A stretch of 64,000 nucleotides of DNA from CAWICD01 sp052267165 (lineage in GTDB: Bacteria > Vulcanimicrobiota > Vulcanimicrobiia > Vulcanimicrobiales > Vulcanimicrobiaceae). Under the pieces are notes generated by a model. That model ran no database searches, had not been told where the DNA came from, and was given only the letters and a program-made list of their open reading frames with translations. Shown one piece after another: positions 8,181 through 16,846 of this stretch (its first letter is position 1; each line of letters opens with the position of its first letter). The stretch spans positions 1 to 64,000 of the forward strand of contig JBKQHO010000027.1 in NCBI GenBank assembly GCA_052267165.1, read 5' to 3'. The position numbers and the translations under genes are program-made.

Positions 8181-11100
8181 TTAGCGATTGGAACCCCAAC
8201 CGAGAATATTATCGACAACAGTGGTGAAAGTCGCGTAGAAGCCGCGGTGAGTCGGTGCGTTCGCGAGCGCCGGATCGGGCGACTGCGTGAGATTGTAGCC
8301 GAGACCGACGCGCAGCGAATCGCCCAGGCGGAGGCCCGCTTCGACCGCTCCCGCGAAGACCGAACTGCCGATGCCGTGCACGCCGAGGGTGCTGCTCTCG
8401 CCGCCGATGTCGAAGCGCGAGCCGACGCGCTGCGTGACGCGCACGCCGAGCAGCGACGAGCGGGCGGCGTAGTAGCCGTCGCCGTCGAGTTTGTAGGCAT
8501 AGCGTCCGGCCACTTCCAGCCGCGTGGTCGGGCGCATCAGATGCTCGAGCGAGATCGTGTCGGTCTTCGCGCCCGTGGTCGATTGGCCGTCGTTGCGCTC
8601 GTAATCGAGCAGCGTGACGCCGCGGTCGTTGAGCACGGGACGGTACGCGAGCCCGACCTTCATGACGTCGGTGTTGGTGAGCTGGGTGTGATCGGAGTCG
8701 ACGCTGCCGACGAGCGAGAGCGTCGGCGAGAGCGCCCCGGCGGCCCCGAGCAGCAGGGTCGAGCCCGGCGACGAGCCCGTGCGCAGTTCGTACGACCCAC
8801 TCGCGCGCAACCGTCCGTTGGGTTGCGCGTAGGTGAGTGCGGTGCGGTACACATTGAAGCCCGTGCCGTTGGCGGCGCTGCCGACGTCGGAACCGCGCTG
8901 GTAGAGCACGTCGCCGCGCAGCGCTTTCCCGAGCGTGAAGCGCTGGTCGCCGCCGAGAGCCGACGTGATGTCGATACCGTTGCCGGTCTGCGCGACCGAG
9001 TAGTCCGACGAGAAGGTCGCCATGCCGACGGTTCGTTCGAAACCGAACGAGGTGGCGTGCGTGGCCAAGGCTGCGGTCGTCAACGGCTGCGTCGCGGAAG
9101 CGAAGCTCGCGACCGGTGCGTCGCTCCAGAGCTGACGCACGTACGCGCGGCCGCCGTTCATGTCGACGTTGAGCTGGGCACTCGTTTGGCCCGCCGCTAC
9201 CGCACTCGACCCGCCAAGGTTGCTGGTCCGGTCGAGCGCGAGGTCGACGCGCGGGGCGACTTTGTAATCGGCGCCGACGTCGATCTGGGTCGTGCTTCCG
9301 GAGACGGGCTCATAGGTCGTCGCCGCAGCCGAGGCCGAAGGTGCCGGCGAAGGCGCAACGCTTGTTTCGGTCGTCTGCGAGCGCTCGACGATGCCGGCCG
9401 TCAGGCTGAGGCGCTTGCTCACGACTTCGTGCAGACGCACCGACGCGTTCGAAGCGCTACCGCCGGCGTCCGGGATCGTGTTCTGCTCGTGATCGTAGTT
9501 CAGGTCCAGCTCGCTGCCGCGCCGGTCGAGCTTATGCGCGTAATCCGCCGTGTACTGCGTGAGGCCCGGCACGGAGAGACCGCCGAAGGGATTGTCGTAG
9601 CCGGGCGAAGCCGACGAGAAGCTGAGCGCGAGGTGCGAGGTTGCGTCGGCGCGGTTGTAACTCGCGCCGAACGCCTGCCCCGAGGTTCCGTACGAAGGCG
9701 AGCCCAGCACTTGCGAGCCGACCGTCGTCTGCAGGTCGCCGCTGCTCGAGGCGTGCTCGAGCGACCACGAACCGCCCGACACGTCGCCGTGCAGGTACTG
9801 GCTGAAGACCGACGCGTTGCCGGAGCCGTAGGCGTCGTTGAGGTAGCCGACGCCGGCGTGCACGGAGCCGTTGCCCAGCGACGTCTCGGCCCGGCCACCG
9901 CTGATCTCAGCCGTCAAGCCGCTGCCCTGGTATTCGTACTCGACCAGCACCTGCTGCGGATTGAAGGCCGCGTCGTAGGGCATCGGAACGTTTATGAAGC
10001 GAATCGCGCCGGTAGCGTAGTCGAGTGTGTAGTCGATATTGCGCACGAGCTGCGTCTGCGAGAGCACTGCTCCCGTGCGGCGGTCGAGCGCGAGCAGCAG
10101 CACGACGTCGGAGCCGACGACGATCGTGTCGTGCGCGAGCGAACCGACCACCGCAAGACCGCTCGGGCTGAAGATTTGGCGCGCGTACGCCGTCTGGTCC
10201 TGCGCGTGGAAGAGCGAGAGCTGCGTCGCGGGGCTGCCCAGCGTCAGGCTCGCACCGTTGACGAGCAGGTTGGTGAAGCCGAGCCCGCCGGGCGTTCCGG
10301 TGCGCGCCGAGAACTGTCCCCACAAAGCCTGCGAGCGCCCCTCGTCGAAGCGCGCGTAGAGGTGATCTTGTGAGACCGCGTCGTCGCCGCGAACGCTCGC
10401 GTCGCCGTAGGTCGAATACGGCCGCGCGTTGGGATCGTCGACGAACGCGCCGTTGCTGGTCGTCTGCGCCAGCGTCGAAGCGGTGTCGTACGCGACGGTT
10501 AGCGCGCCCTTGGAACCGACGCCGCCGGTCGCGTAGAGCGCGACGCGGCCGCGACGCGAGTCCGCGCCGTCGACGGCACCGTCGGCTTCGCCCGGAATGC
10601 CCGGGACGGCGCCGACGCCGACGGTCGCCAGACCTACGACCAGCGGCGGCCGCACATAGGGTGCGAAGAACACACGGCGCTGAACCGCGAGGTCGTCGCA
10701 GCCGAAGGTGAGCGCGACGTCGCCGGGCCGTAAACCCGGGAGCAGCACCGCCGTTGCGGTTCCACCGGGATCGAGTGCGACGCTGACGCTGTTGCTGCCG
10801 GATGTCGCGGCCGGTGCGCTGGGCGGCGCGCTCGGTGCGGACGAAGCGGTAGCCTCGGCGGCGACGGCCTTTTGCGCGACGTCGAGACGCGCGTCGCCGG
10901 AGTTCACCGTGAGCTTGATGGTCGAGCCCGGCAGCGCCGGATGGCCCCACGCGTCGGTCGCTTCGATGAGAACCGAGACCGGGCTCTTCCCGTCGGCGAC
11001 CGGACGTCCGTGAAACGAGATCTTCAGGCTCGACGGCTTGCCGGGTCCGTAGACCGTTGCGTCGGTGCGCGGTCCGCGCATGCCGGCGGCGCCGAGCGGC

Positions 11101-11549
11101 GTGACGCTGATGCGGTTGGGGCCCGGCTCGAGGATCACGCCGTAAAACGTGTAGCGCACGATGCCTTGAGCCAGGTCGACGACGCGCTTGCCGATTCGCG
11201 TCGGCGGAACGATGCTGCCGTTGACCCGAACCTCGGCGCCCTGTCCCAGGCCGACGGTGATGTCCATGGCGACGGCCTGCGAGATCGCCGCGCTTCCCGG
11301 CTGCGGGAAGACCAGCGTCGCGTGCAGGTCGCTCGTCGCGGAGTACACGAGGTGCGAGAGATCGGCGTACTTCGGCGCGGACGACGGCGCTGAGACGGGC
11401 ACTGCCGCCGGCGTGACCAGCGCGGCGGGCGCGTCCGTTGCCGGCGCCTGCGCGGCTGTCGCGGACGCGCCCGTGACGAGCGGATCGAGCAGGCTGACCA
11501 CGATGGCGGCCGCCGTCAAGGCGCGGCCCAAACGTGCGCGCGCGTTCAT
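8181..11549 (-). CDS. Large exported protein with predicted outer-membrane beta-barrel
   Basis: A 1122-residue exported protein. It has a signal peptide at residues 1-34, then an Ala/Pro-rich linker and an Ig/invasin-like region (about 60-260) that includes I-K-L-T-V-N-S-G-D. From about 310 to the end runs an alternating polar/hydrophobic, Gly/Ser/Tyr-rich sequence typical of a many-stranded barrel. A Y-S-T-Y-G-D-A-S-V-R-G segment recalls large outer-membrane proteins that accompany DUF11 proteins. The start is set by a 4-bp ATGA overlap with the upstream gene; the frame stays open upstream but is unlikely to be used. Probable role: anchoring or exporting the neighbouring DUF11 proteins (inference). 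Its presence implies an outer membrane. Confidence 0.7.
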   Translation of the reverse strand: MNARARLGRALTAAAIVVSLLDPLVTGASATAAQAPATDAPAALVTPAAVPVSAPSSAPKYADLSHLVYSATSDLHATLVFPQPGSAAISQAVAMDITVGLGQGAEVRVNGSIVPPTRIGKRVVDLAQGIVRYTFYGVILEPGPNRISVTPLGAAGMRGPRTDATVYGPGKPSSLKISFHGRPVADGKSPVSVLIEATDAWGHPALPGSTIKLTVNSGDARLDVAQKAVAAEATASSAPSAPPSAPAATSGSNSVSVALDPGGTATAVLLPGLRPGDVALTFGCDDLAVQRRVFFAPYVRPPLVVGLATVGVGAVPGIPGEADGAVDGADSRRGRVALYATGGVGSKGALTVAYDTASTLAQTTSNGAFVDDPNARPYSTYGDASVRGDDAVSQDHLYARFDEGRSQALWGQFSARTGTPGGLGFTNLLVNGASLTLGSPATQLSLFHAQDQTAYARQIFSPSGLAVVGSLAHDTIVVGSDVVLLLALDRRTGAVLSQTQLVRNIDYTLDYATGAIRFINVPMPYDAAFNPQQVLVEYEYQGSGLTAEISGGRAETSLGNGSVHAGVGYLNDAYGSGNASVFSQYLHGDVSGGSWSLEHASSSGDLQTTVGSQVLGSPSYGTSGQAFGASYNRADATSHLALSFSSASPGYDNPFGGLSVPGLTQYTADYAHKLDRRGSELDLNYDHEQNTIPDAGGSASNASVRLHEVVSKRLSLTAGIVERSQTTETSVAPSPAPSASAAATTYEPVSGSTTQIDVGADYKVAPRVDLALDRTSNLGGSSAVAAGQTSAQLNVDMNGGRAYVRQLWSDAPVASFASATQPLTTAALATHATSFGFERTVGMATFSSDYSVAQTGNGIDITSALGGDQRFTLGKALRGDVLYQRGSDVGSAANGTGFNVYRTALTYAQPNGRLRASGSYELRTGSSPGSTLLLGAAGALSPTLSLVGSVDSDHTQLTNTDVMKVGLAYRPVLNDRGVTLLDYERNDGQSTTGAKTDTISLEHLMRPTTRLEVAGRYAYKLDGDGYYAARSSLLGVRVTQRVGSRFDIGGESSTLGVHGIGSSVFAGAVEAGLRLGDSLRVGLGYNLTQSPDPALANAPTHRGFYATFTTVVDNILGWGSNR

Positions 11550-13687
11550 GCGCCGTTGCTCACTGCGAAGTTCACGTCTTGGAGCGTGCCGGAATCGAGG
11601 ATGCCGTGCACGAGCCGGCGCGTGCTGCGCTCGTCGTCGAAACTGTGGATCGGAAACGCGCGGAGGCCTTGCGGCAGCGTCGTCTCGTCGAGCCGCAGCA
11701 CGTGCATGCCCGGCCGCGCAGCCGGGAACGAGAAGCGGCCGAACTGGTCCGTCAGAACCGATTCGCCGTCCTCGAGGAAGAGCCGCACGCCCGCGACGCC
11801 TTTGTCGCCCGGAACCACGCGGCCCACGCCCGCCGGATCGATATAGACGCGGCCCGTAATGACGATGCGATCGCTGAAGACGCCGGCAACGGTTTGCACG
11901 TCGGCCGACGCGCTCGCCGTCAGCGGCGTGCCGCCGCTGCCGGGCGTCGCGGCGATCGTGACGCGGTTGGTGAGCGTCACGTCCGCTTCCATGCTGGGCG
12001 CGACGACCGTCGCGTAGGTGATCGTGTGATTGCCCGAAAGCGACGCGAACGACCACGTCAACACGTTGCCGTTGCGGACCGGTTCGAGACGTGTGCCGTC
12101 GACCAGCGAAGTGCCGGGCGCGTAGAGTAACCCGGGCGGCAGCGTGTCGGTCACGTTCGTCGGGCCGAGCGGCGCCGAGCCGGCGTTCGCGTACTGCAAC
12201 GTGAAGACGATGCGGTCACCGCCCGACACGGTCGTGCGGTCGCCGGTCTTCGTGATCTGCAGCGCGCCTTGCGGAAAGAGCGGGATGTTTCCGAAGTAGC
12301 CCGCGATATCGGCGATCGACACGGGGCCCACGACCAAACTGAATCCGCCGGCCGCGGCCAGCTGCTGTCCGTCGAGCGCTTGCAGCGCGACCGTCGCAAC
12401 CGTAAAGGTCGCATCCGGCGTAAGCGTGACTTGGATGTGCCGGTTCAAGTAGCCCGGTGTCGTGATCAGCAGGTCGTAGGCGGCCGGGTTCGTCGGCGTG
12501 CCCAATTGCGCGGGGGTTAGCGCGAAGGTGTAGCTTCCGCCGGGTCCGGTCACGAAAGGATTGAGCGCCAAGGTTCCGGCCGCGCTCTTCGCGGTGAGTG
12601 AGAGCGGCGCGCCGCTCGCGTGGTCGACGAGCTGCAGCGTGGCGCCTGCGACCGGAGCGGTTTGCCCCACGACCCCGTTGTAAACGATGTTTGCCGTCCC
12701 GAGGAGGACGGTCGCGGGAATCGTGCTGGTCGGCGCAGCGTTGTCGGCCTTGACGGACGCGGTGTTGACCAGCGTGATGCCGTCAGCGAATCCGGCGGCC
12801 ACGGCCGCGTTGAAGGCGACCGTGTCGACGGCGCCGGCGACGACCGTGCCGAGCGGCACCGTCAGCGTCTGCCCGACGAGCGTGACCGCGCCGTGCGGAA
12901 CGGCGACGCCGTTGAGCGTGACGCTGGTCGTGACGGGCGTCACGCCGGCCGGAATCACGTCGACGAGCTCCGTGTTGTAGGATGGAACGCCGCCCGAGTT
13001 CTGCATCGCGATCGTGTAGGTGACGCTCGTGCCGGGCTGCGTCGCAAAGGTGTGCGCGTCGTTGACGAGCTTGGAAACCAGGCTCTTGGGATCGCCCGGT
13101 CCGGAGAACGATGCGCCCGCAGCGGCCAGCAGGCACTGCGCGCCGCTTTGGCTTTGCAGCCCGTTGACCGTTCCGCTCACGCTGGTGCGCGCGGTGAGCG
13201 AGAGCGTGACGTGCGTCCCGACGGCGACGCCCGTCGTGGAGAGCGTCAATTGAACTTGCAGGCTTTGCCCCGGCGAGAGGGTCGGTGAGACCGTGGTGCC
13301 GACGCTGACGGGAGTCGTCCCGCTTGCGCCGATGAAGCTGATGCCGGTGAGCGTTCCCGCGCTCGTCGACGCGCTCGTGATCGTGTACGCGTCGGCGATG
13401 TTGCTGGTGTTGGTGATCGTGAACGTCTCTTTGACGAGCGAGCCGACGGCGAACGCATTCGAGCAGCTCGAGTCGTTGGGGGTGACCAACAGCGCGCCGA
13501 CCGCGGCCGTCGTGATCACCACCTGGTTCGACTGCGCAGCGTAGAGGCTGTTGTTGCCGTCGCTGTACGTTGCGCTCGCCACGTTGGTGATCGAGGTCCC
13601 GCCGGGGCTTGCGGCCCCGGCGGGAAGGTTACCGATCAGCAGTGTCGCGAGCGCGGCGGCGACTGCGCCGCAGCACTTGCGCAACAT
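11546..13687 (-). CDS. DUF11 repeat protein with C-terminal SdrD-B-like domain
   Basis: A 713-residue exported protein with a signal peptide at 1-25. The N-terminal region has the I-T-N-x-A-S-A-T-Y-S-D pattern and paired Asn/Thr-rich beta-sandwich modules. A canonical DUF11 module lies at about 475-560 (L-Q-I-T-K-T-G-D ... V-T-D-T-L-P-P-G). An SdrD-B/transthyretin-like module lies at about 615-690 (G-V-A-G-V-R-L-F-L-E-D ... T-D-Q-F-G-R-F-S-F). Such proteins are secreted surface-layer or adhesin components. It overlaps the barrel gene by 4 bp and starts 4 bp after the previous gene, so it is translationally coupled within the operon. Confidence 0.8.
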   Translation of the reverse strand: MLRKCCGAVAAALATLLIGNLPAGAASPGGTSITNVASATYSDGNNSLYAAQSNQVVITTAAVGALLVTPNDSSCSNAFAVGSLVKETFTITNTSNIADAYTITSASTSAGTLTGISFIGASGTTPVSVGTTVSPTLSPGQSLQVQLTLSTTGVAVGTHVTLSLTARTSVSGTVNGLQSQSGAQCLLAAAGASFSGPGDPKSLVSKLVNDAHTFATQPGTSVTYTIAMQNSGGVPSYNTELVDVIPAGVTPVTTSVTLNGVAVPHGAVTLVGQTLTVPLGTVVAGAVDTVAFNAAVAAGFADGITLVNTASVKADNAAPTSTIPATVLLGTANIVYNGVVGQTAPVAGATLQLVDHASGAPLSLTAKSAAGTLALNPFVTGPGGSYTFALTPAQLGTPTNPAAYDLLITTPGYLNRHIQVTLTPDATFTVATVALQALDGQQLAAAGGFSLVVGPVSIADIAGYFGNIPLFPQGALQITKTGDRTTVSGGDRIVFTLQYANAGSAPLGPTNVTDTLPPGLLYAPGTSLVDGTRLEPVRNGNVLTWSFASLSGNHTITYATVVAPSMEADVTLTNRVTIAATPGSGGTPLTASASADVQTVAGVFSDRIVITGRVYIDPAGVGRVVPGDKGVAGVRLFLEDGESVLTDQFGRFSFPAARPGMHVLRLDETTLPQGLRAFPIHSFDDERSTRRLVHGILDSGTLQDVNFAVSNGA

Positions 13688-13691
13688 GCTG

Positions 13692-16019
13692 TTACTTCAC
13701 CGTCACGTTGAAGGTGATGTTGCCCGTATCGCCGGGCTTGACCGTCGCCGGAGATCCCGTTGCATCGAGGCCTGCCGTGAACTTCGCGTAGCCGGCGGTT
13801 ATCGTGGGGTACGTGCCGGTTGCGTACGCGGAGCCGTTGCTCGGCGTGAACGTGGTCTTGGCGCCGTAGAGCGAGTCGACCGGAGCCGCGTTGAGGCCGA
13901 AGGTGTTCGTCGCCCAGCTGTTGGTGTACGCGGTACAGCCGGTCGAGCACGATGCGCTGCCGTCTTCGGTCAGGAGCACGCTCGAGAGAGTGATCGCGTT
14001 CGTTGCGAAGGCGGGTTCCGTGCCCAGTCCCGTGCCGCCGGCCGCGAGCCCGGCCGGAGCCAGGTCAGCAAAGGCGAGCGTGTAGGTCAGGACGCCGCCG
14101 GGGCAGGTCGCTCCGGCACCCGCGGTCACGCCGGAGGGGCAGTTGGTCGAGGTGACGACGACGGACTTCGTGAGCTTCAGGGCGCCGCCCGGATAAAGCA
14201 CGTCGTAGCTGTCGTTTGTCTCGGTTCCCGTTCCGGAGCCGCCCGTGCCGGCCGCCGTGATGTCGAAAGCCACCGGAGTGAAGGCGGTGACGGCCGTCGC
14301 CGTGTAGACGGCGAGGTAGTTCACGCTCACGCCCGAGGCGAGGTTCGTGAAGTTCGTGATCGCCGCACCCTTGGTGCAGGTCGGGAAGGTCGCGCCGCCG
14401 CCCGTGCAGCCGCTAGCCGCATAGAAGGCCACCGTCCAGCCCGCCGGGGGGGCCGGCGTCGTCAGGTTGATGACCGGCTCCGTTTTCGTGGAGGTGTTCT
14501 GCACCGTCATCGGAATCGCGATTGCGGCCGCATTGGTGCAAGTGCCGTTGGTGGCCGGCGTCGCGGTGCAGAGGAACCCAGACTCGGTGAAGTCGAGCAT
14601 GTTGGTCGCAGCGCCGCCGCCGTAGTTGCCGGTTGCCGCTGGGACGTTGTAGGGACCGTTGTAGACCGTCCACTGCGGCCACGCTTGCGTGGACACGGTG
14701 TTCGATGCGCCGCCGGGCGGCGTCGTGCCGGTGCTCGAGGTCGGGTTGGCGACCACCGTGGTCAGTGAAGGAGTCGTGCTGTCGTAGGTGCCTGAGGCGA
14801 TCGTCGGCGCGATGACCGGAACGTTACCGGCCGAGTCCTTGTTGCCGCCGATGACGCTGTTGGCGATGTTGCTCACCGAGTTCGGGTCGGCGGAACCGCT
14901 GCCGCTCGGTTGCCCTGTTACGATGTTGATGACGACTTGCGGTGCGCTCACCGCGCCCGCGCCGGTCGACCCGCTCGGATTCGAGGCGAGTTCGAGGCCG
15001 CCCGTACCGCCGCTGAGCAGGACCGCGACGTAGTTCGCCGTCGAACTGAACGTCGTGCTCCAACTGCCGGACGCGCCGGTCGCCGAGTAGTAGACGCTGC
15101 AGGTGTCGCCTGCCGGGCACGTGGTGGTCGTAGCCGAGACCAGCGTCAGCGTGGTGCCGCCGTACGCGGGAATCTTGTCGAGGATCATCACGCCCGGGTT
15201 GGCCGAGCCGAGGAACGTCTTGACGGTCGTCAGGTCGCGCGCCGCAAAGCTGCCGCCGTCGTTCGCGTTGATCGTCCAAGTGATGTTCGAGCCCGACGAT
15301 GTCGGAGCCGTGACCGCTTTCTGGATGTCCAGACGCGCGTCGACTTGGAGGTTGTCGCTCTCGGCGCCCGAGGCGGTCGCCGAGGTCGTCGCCGGGATCG
15401 AGCCGTTGACCGGGTAGACGATGTCGGCCGTCAGCGTGGTCGTGATCGTGCCGGTGGTCGGGGTCGTCGTGGAGGCGACCTTGTACTCGACGTCGATGCT
15501 GACCGTGCCGCCGGGAACGATCGCGTTGTAGGTTGCGCCGGCCAGGGCCGTGTTGAGGTTCGCGAGCGTACAAGGCGCGGCGACGGTACACGTCGTGCCG
15601 CCGACGATGATGTAGGCCGCGCCGGCGTTGGCAAGCGAGGCGTTCGCGCCGGCGGCGCCGCTGAACGCGGCATCGGCGGTCATGACAAAGGTGCCGTTGG
15701 CGTTACCGGTGTTGGTAAGGACGAAGGCGTTGGTCGTTACGACGTCGCTCGGAGCGACGTTTTGGGAAGCGGGATTGCTCACCGTCAGCGACGGAGCGTT
15801 CCAGACCGTCGTGGTGACGGTATTCGATTGCGTCGTATACGTGGTGGCGTTGACGTCGCTGTAGGTCGCCGTCGCCGTGTTGGAGATGACCGTGCCGGCC
15901 GCCGTCGCCGCTGCCGCGACCTTCGGGTGCGCGAGCGGCGCGGCGACCAAAGCGAGCGCGCCCGTCAGGACCAGCGCGGTCCGCAGGCGCGAGCCGAAGA
16001 CTGTTACGCGTGCGTTCAT
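13692..16019 (-). CDS. Large DUF11-type surface protein
   Basis: A 775-residue exported protein with a signal peptide at 1-37. The mature N-terminus reads G-T-V-I-S-N-T-A-T-A-T-Y-S-D and is followed by repeated Thr/Ala/Gly-rich beta-sandwich segments. From about residue 500 to the end it is paralogous to the C-terminus of the 5639-8158 product. A cysteine pair C-S-T-G-C is found only in this copy. It overlaps the preceding small gene by 4 bp (ATGA). I infer a secreted fibrillar or S-layer-like protein; no catalytic motif is visible. Confidence 0.78.
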   Translation of the reverse strand: MNARVTVFGSRLRTALVLTGALALVAAPLAHPKVAAAATAAGTVISNTATATYSDVNATTYTTQSNTVTTTVWNAPSLTVSNPASQNVAPSDVVTTNAFVLTNTGNANGTFVMTADAAFSGAAGANASLANAGAAYIIVGGTTCTVAAPCTLANLNTALAGATYNAIVPGGTVSIDVEYKVASTTTPTTGTITTTLTADIVYPVNGSIPATTSATASGAESDNLQVDARLDIQKAVTAPTSSGSNITWTINANDGGSFAARDLTTVKTFLGSANPGVMILDKIPAYGGTTLTLVSATTTTCPAGDTCSVYYSATGASGSWSTTFSSTANYVAVLLSGGTGGLELASNPSGSTGAGAVSAPQVVINIVTGQPSGSGSADPNSVSNIANSVIGGNKDSAGNVPVIAPTIASGTYDSTTPSLTTVVANPTSSTGTTPPGGASNTVSTQAWPQWTVYNGPYNVPAATGNYGGGAATNMLDFTESGFLCTATPATNGTCTNAAAIAIPMTVQNTSTKTEPVINLTTPAPPAGWTVAFYAASGCTGGGATFPTCTKGAAITNFTNLASGVSVNYLAVYTATAVTAFTPVAFDITAAGTGGSGTGTETNDSYDVLYPGGALKLTKSVVVTSTNCPSGVTAGAGATCPGGVLTYTLAFADLAPAGLAAGGTGLGTEPAFATNAITLSSVLLTEDGSASCSTGCTAYTNSWATNTFGLNAAPVDSLYGAKTTFTPSNGSAYATGTYPTITAGYAKFTAGLDATGSPATVKPGDTGNITFNVTVK

Positions 16020-16507
16020 TTGAGAACCACCGCGTACACGTAGTCAGACGACGATTTGGCCGTCAGCGACTTGGTGCCGATCCAGCGCACCGCCGTGAAC
16101 GTCGCGGGGTCCGCTTTCTTGACGACGTCTCCGGTGGCCGTGTGAACTTTGACCGTCGGAGCCGGCGACCACGTCTTACCGCCGTCGAGTGAGAATTGGG
16201 CCTGCGCGCCGCTCTTGGCCGAGGCCGAGCCCGGCTCGTAAGCGGTGCCGGCGGGGATGCGCCCGACAGGGGTGAGATTCTGGGCCGCCTCGGTACCATT
16301 GTTGGTTGCGACGATGACATAGCGAATCTCGTCGCCGGGTTTAAGGGCGGTCTTTTCGACCGGTACGAGCTGCTCCGCGCCGTTTGCCTGATGCTCAACG
16401 AGTACCCCGCTCAACTTGAGCGTTACGACGGGTTTCGCTTGGGCGACCGAGACGAGCGACGCGAGAAGCAGGACCGCTAAAAGAGCGGTGAACTTGACGC
16501 GTAGCAA
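16016..16507 (-). CDS. Small exported DUF11-like protein, first gene of surface operon
   Basis: A protein of about 163 residues if translation starts at the TTG at 16507. That TTG is preceded by GAAAGG and gives a clean signal peptide (M-L-R-V-K-F-T-A-L-L-A-V-L-L ending A-Q-A). An in-frame GTG at 16630 would add 41 charged residues ahead of the signal and is less likely. The mature part is one DUF11-like beta-sandwich (K-P-G-D-E-I-R-Y-V-I-V-A-T-N-N-G ... G-R-I-P-A-G-T-A-Y). It heads an operon continuing through 13692-16019, 11546-13687, 8181-11549 and 5639-8158, with 4-bp overlaps or short gaps. Possibly a minor subunit of the same surface structure. Confidence 0.7.
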   Translation of the reverse strand: MLRVKFTALLAVLLLASLVSVAQAKPVVTLKLSGVLVEHQANGAEQLVPVEKTALKPGDEIRYVIVATNNGTEAAQNLTPVGRIPAGTAYEPGSASAKSGAQAQFSLDGGKTWSPAPTVKVHTATGDVVKKADPATFTAVRWIGTKSLTAKSSSDYVYAVVLK

Positions 16508-16663
16508 AAAACTGACCTTTCTAAAACGCAAGGCTTTTCCGTATTCCCAACTGGGCTGTGTGAGTTGCGGCAGTGCGGCGAGGTCGTCGATCGAGTCGGC
16601 GAGGTGCTGACGAATCACTGTACGTGCCACAATGTACTATCGGTTTGGCGCTAACTCACCTTA

Positions 16664-16725
16664 TCAAGTTTACTCAAGCGTGACATTGCTTAATGCTTGA
16701 TTTGGCCAAAAAGTCAAGCATTTTA
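16664..16725 (-). promoter_or_regulatory. Promoter region of the DUF11 operon with nested palindromes
   Basis: The stretch from 16508 to 16846 has no gene and holds the operon control region. AATGCTTGA (16692-16700) and TCAAGCATT (16714-16722) are perfect inverted arms, and TTTGGCCAAA (16701-16710) is a second palindrome between them. Further TCAAG copies are at 16664 and 16674. On the minus strand TAAAAT (16725 to 16720) is a good -10 element with no matching -35, so the promoter probably needs an activator. The cluster could be an operator for a second regulator. Confidence 0.45.
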
Positions 16726-16758
16726 GTGTTTGGCGTCACTTGTCGGGGCGTTTAGCCG

Positions 16759-16772
16759 GTGATTCTCGTCAC
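16759..16772. promoter_or_regulatory. Crp-like palindrome, proximal copy, DUF11 operon
   Basis: GGTGA-TTCTCG-TCACC has 5-bp arms and contains the GTGA-N6-TCAC core found before the bch operons (centre 16765.5). Measured to the minus-strand TAAAAT, the gap is 33 nt, which is the 22-nt gap of the bch promoters plus one helical turn. Confidence 0.5.
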
Positions 16773-16797
16773 CTTTTGCTACGGCGCCGCCGTTAGA

Positions 16798-16815
16798 GAG
16801 TGACGATTATCACTC
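16798..16815. promoter_or_regulatory. Crp-like palindrome, distal copy, DUF11 operon
   Basis: GAGTGA-CGATTA-TCACTC is perfect over 6-bp arms (core 16800-16813, centre 16806.5). It lies 41 bp from the proximal copy, close to four helical turns, so two bound dimers would face the same side of the DNA. It sits between the MFS stop codon (16847) and the surface-protein operon. Confidence 0.5.
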
Positions 16816-16846
16816 GAAAGCATCGCAAGGGCTGCAGCAAGAGCCC

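Noticed and set aside
8247..10373. 708-codon plus-strand frame across the beta-barrel gene
   Set aside because: The translation is Arg-rich with no domain, whereas the minus-strand frame has a signal peptide and operon overlaps.
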